Origin: Rhodococcus sp. (in: high G+C Gram-positive bacteria)
Lineage (GTDB): Bacteria > Actinomycetota > Actinomycetes > Mycobacteriales > Mycobacteriaceae
Direction of reading: 5' to 3'
Assembly (NCBI GenBank): GCA_004211695.1
Contig: SEEV01000013.1
Coordinates: 1 to 43,297 of the forward strand
DNA: 43,297 bases
Shown: one piece after another, positions 41,414 through 43,297 of the stretch
How positions within the stretch are numbered: the stretch's first letter is position 1
Layout of the letters: each line of letters begins with the position of its first letter
Translations under genes and position numbers: made by a program
The notes under the pieces: model-generated
The model's database searches: none
Seen by the model: the letters and a program-made list of their open reading frames with translations, nothing else
What the model was told of the DNA's origin: nothing

Positions 41414-41710
41414 TTAGGAGGCCAGGATCCTGGCCTTCTCGGTGTTGAACTCCTGATCGGTCAGCACCCCGTGATCGCGGAGTTCGCCGAGTTGTTTCAG
41501 AGCGGAGATCCGGTCGACCCCCGCCGCCGGTGGGGCCGCCGGCTGCGGCGGGAACTGCCGCGCCGGTGCTGACTCGTACTGCGCCGCAGGCTGTTCGGCA
41601 GCCCACCGTTGACCCTCGCTTCTGAAGACAGCAGTGGGAAGAGCAGATCGGGCGACTCTCAAATACAGCCCCGGAGGACCTCCCCAGCGGCTCCCCGCTT
41701 GTCCAGCCAT
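41414..41710 (-). CDS. SHOCT-domain protein
   Basis: ATG at 41710 gives 98 residues; the frame is open further upstream but there looks non-coding. The C-terminus is a clear SHOCT motif (ALKQLGELRDHGVLTDQEFN, ending KARILAS) after a Pro/Ala-rich linker. The N-terminus (PGLYLRVARSALPTAVF) resembles a worn membrane-proximal helix of the same family. No transmembrane helix is certain. Confidence 0.6.
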   Translation of the reverse strand: MAGQAGSRWGGPPGLYLRVARSALPTAVFRSEGQRWAAEQPAAQYESAPARQFPPQPAAPPAAGVDRISALKQLGELRDHGVLTDQEFNTEKARILAS

Positions 41711-41859
41711 GAGCTCGTTCTCGACAACCTGATGTGGACTAGACCCCCGCATCTGCCGGGACGGACCGGTGAGAGGCCCCACGCGACAAACCGTGATCGA
41801 GGGACCGATCGCCGGCCACCCGACCCTTTTCGAGCCTAGGGCTTGGTGCCGGCGCGGTG

Positions 41860-41900
41860 TCTCACCCGTTGCGGGTGAGATACGCCTCGTCCGAGGCGTC
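41860..41900. terminator. Two adjacent perfect hairpins
   Basis: TCTCACCC (41860-41867) pairs with GGGTGAGA (41873-41880) around GTTGC. Immediately after, ACGCCTCG (41882-41889) pairs with CGAGGCGT (41892-41899) around two bases. Each stem is eight perfect pairs. They lie in a 430-bp stretch (41711-42139) without any other feature I can support. A double terminator or a recombination or protein site are both possible. Confidence 0.5.
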
Positions 41901-42139
41901 GGACAACAGCTGCTGCGCGCGACGACCTGCCCTGCACGCCGCCTTCGCCGCGCATCATCAGGGGCTCGGCTCTGACCCCGTTCGAGTGCATCGGGCAACC
42001 GGCCTCGGCAACCCGCGACCATCCTCATCACCATTGTTCTGCCCCAGCTACTCCCGGGGATTGCGGCGCTCGCAGAGGACGGGGTGTTCGGCGACGATGT
42101 CGTCCCCCGCACGACCGCGACGTCGCCGTTCCGGTCTAC

Positions 42140-42430
42140 TCACCAGAGGGTCAGGGGCAGCCCGGCCGCTTCGGCACACCTGATCCGTTCCTCGATCCTG
42201 TCGGTGGCTTCGCCGCAGGCGAGTCCGGTGCGGATGGCGGCGGCGATGGCGCGGGTGCGGCCGGCCGGGCCGCGGACGTCGGCGAGGGGGCTGGCGAGGT
42301 TGCGGCGGGCGTAGGTGGCATTCGGTGCGGTTGACGGCGTTGGTCCCCAACCACATGTGTGTGGGGTTGGTGCAACCGGCGAAGTCACACTGGTGACACA
42401 CCACCGCGTCGTCGGCGCCGGACCACCCGA
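42140..42430 (-). pseudogene. HNH-endonuclease-like relic, copy 3
   Basis: On the minus strand the first part reads GADDAVVCHQCDFAGCTNP and THMWLGTNAVNRTECH, with the third cysteine kept. After one inserted base near 42310 the second part follows in another frame: RRNLASPLADVRGPAGRTRA, IEERIRCAEAAGLPLTLW, stop at 42140. With copy 1 it defines a gene of about 100 residues with CxxC, NPTH and an arginine-rich helix. Confidence 0.65.
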
Positions 42431-42633
42431 GTCGCCGGATAATTCCGTGTGGTCAAGTCCCAGGACGTGGTGTACGAGGTGTCGCGTGACTCCTCGTGGG
42501 GCTATGCGGTGAGCTCCGGGTGCCACCTCCTGCTTGGGTTCGGTAGTGGCGGCATTGTCGCCGCGGGAACGGGCGAGGACGTCGAGACCGAGACAGCGGC
42601 GCCCGTCGATCCACTTGTCGTGTTGCTCGGCCG

Positions 42634-43296
42634 TCATGACTGGTCTCCCTGCGTCGGCAACGGCGGGGCCTGACGGTGCCAGGCCAGTTCGCGGAGCCGG
42701 ACCCAGTCGACGGTGGGTTCGGCGGGGCGGACCCCGGGGCGGTCGCGGGGGACCCGGACGCGGAGGGCGCCGGGCTCGATCGTGCACCGCACCGGGGTGG
42801 TCAGGAGTAGCGATTCGCCGTCGACGCCGACCGGGGTCTGACGTGTGTCGGCGTCGACGATCACCTCGGTGGTCGTGTGCTGGGTCAGGCCCCGGACGTT
42901 CGCGCGGCGCAGCAGCCCGACCGCCTGGCGGGCGTTGGCGACCGAGACGGTCACGGCGCCGAGGACGCCCCGGTCGAGTCGGTCCCGCCGGTTCAGGCCG
43001 GCGAGATCGCTGGTGCCGTAGGGGTTGTTGCTCACCAGCACCGCCTGTGGGTTCCTTACGGTGACGTTCCCGATCCGGGTGACGAGTGGGACACCCGCTT
43101 GTCCGGCGAGCAGGTCCGGAAGCATCTGCAGCACCGTCCCGGTCTTGTCGTCGCGGTAGGCGGGGCTGCGGACCACCTCGGCGTAGACCCCGAAGGAGGC
43201 GTTGTTGACGAACGGGCGGCCGTTGATCCGGCCGAGGTCGACGGCGAGCTCGACGCCGTCGCGCAGGGCGTCGAGACACCGGCTCGGGTCGGCGCG
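42634..43296 (-). CDS. Diacylglycerol/lipid kinase (YegS/DAGK family), C-terminal part
   Basis: The frame is open to the right end of the window, so the N-terminal catalytic half is not visible. The 220 residues include NGRPFVNNASFGVYAEVV, then DLLAGQAG, AVLVSNNPYGTSD, and ending VDGESLLLTTPVRCTIEPGA with RVRVPRD. These are typical of the beta-sandwich half of YegS-like lipid kinases. It phosphorylates a lipid head group such as diacylglycerol. The 203 bp to its left hold only the start of the HNH relic region. Confidence 0.85.
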   Translation of the reverse strand, partial: RADPSRCLDALRDGVELAVDLGRINGRPFVNNASFGVYAEVVRSPAYRDDKTGTVLQMLPDLLAGQAGVPLVTRIGNVTVRNPQAVLVSNNPYGTSDLAGLNRRDRLDRGVLGAVTVSVANARQAVGLLRRANVRGLTQHTTTEVIVDADTRQTPVGVDGESLLLTTPVRCTIEPGALRVRVPRDRPGVRPAEPTVDWVRLRELAWHRQAPPLPTQGDQS

Positions 43297-43297
43297 G

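Noticed and set aside
1..43297. tRNA, rRNA and CRISPR arrays
   Set aside because: No cloverleaf with a proper T-loop, no rRNA sequence and no regularly spaced repeats with spacers were seen on reading; a tRNA or CRISPR scan was not run.

Overview
The window is high-GC actinobacterial DNA, most like Rhodococcus or a close mycolate-containing relative. The evidence is the codon usage with frequent GTG starts, a WhiB-like protein, a wax ester synthase/diacylglycerol acyltransferase, an AtsA/AtsD-size sulfatase, a von Willebrand protein of the mycobacterial Rv1481 type, and small SHOCT-domain membrane proteins. Genus is an inference; no rRNA or tRNA gene was recognised.

The left two thirds (1-26.5 kb) is a cation-homeostasis island. 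Magnesium-related genes come first: the end of one corA, a second corA with an unusual N-terminal domain, and an M-box (ykoK-type) Mg2+ riboswitch at about 3.82-3.98 kb. The M-box leads a short Pro/Arg-rich leader ORF, a stand-alone MgtC-type C-terminal domain, a fused double ABC permease and an ABC ATPase with a C-terminal regulatory domain. This looks like an undescribed Mg2+-controlled ABC system. Potassium genes follow: kup, a KimA-like APC transporter, kdpFABC with kdpDE, and a second KimA-like transporter. A CPA1 Na+/H+ antiporter lies at 32-33 kb. Two proteins shaped like diaminopimelate decarboxylase but without its catalytic residues lie beside the two KimA-like genes. A TTGACG/CGTCAA direct repeat with an 11-bp period recurs in front of kdp, both KimA-like genes and both LysA-like genes, suggesting one regulon, possibly under KdpE.

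The middle (26.7-31.3 kb) holds a hydrolase without its nucleophile serine, a histidine-kinase tail relic, a WS/DGAT acyltransferase and a degenerate OmpR-type regulator that reads in frame into a small membrane protein. That small protein occurs three times in the window (12.3, 28.0 and 31.1 kb), each time 75-95 bp after the same conserved upstream element.

From 31.4 to 36.3 kb the antiporter is surrounded by gene remnants: DUF389 tail, an unknown frameshifted ORF, DUF2254 tail, acyl-CoA dehydrogenase N-terminus and a dead IS110 transposase. The right end (36.5-43.3 kb) has an intact sulfatase, small membrane proteins, a WhiB-like protein lacking one cluster cysteine, two SHOCT proteins and the end of a lipid kinase. 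Relics of one HNH-nuclease-like gene occur at 9.9, 40.5 and 42.3 kb.

All calls come from reading the sequence and from recall of families. No database search or structure prediction was run.
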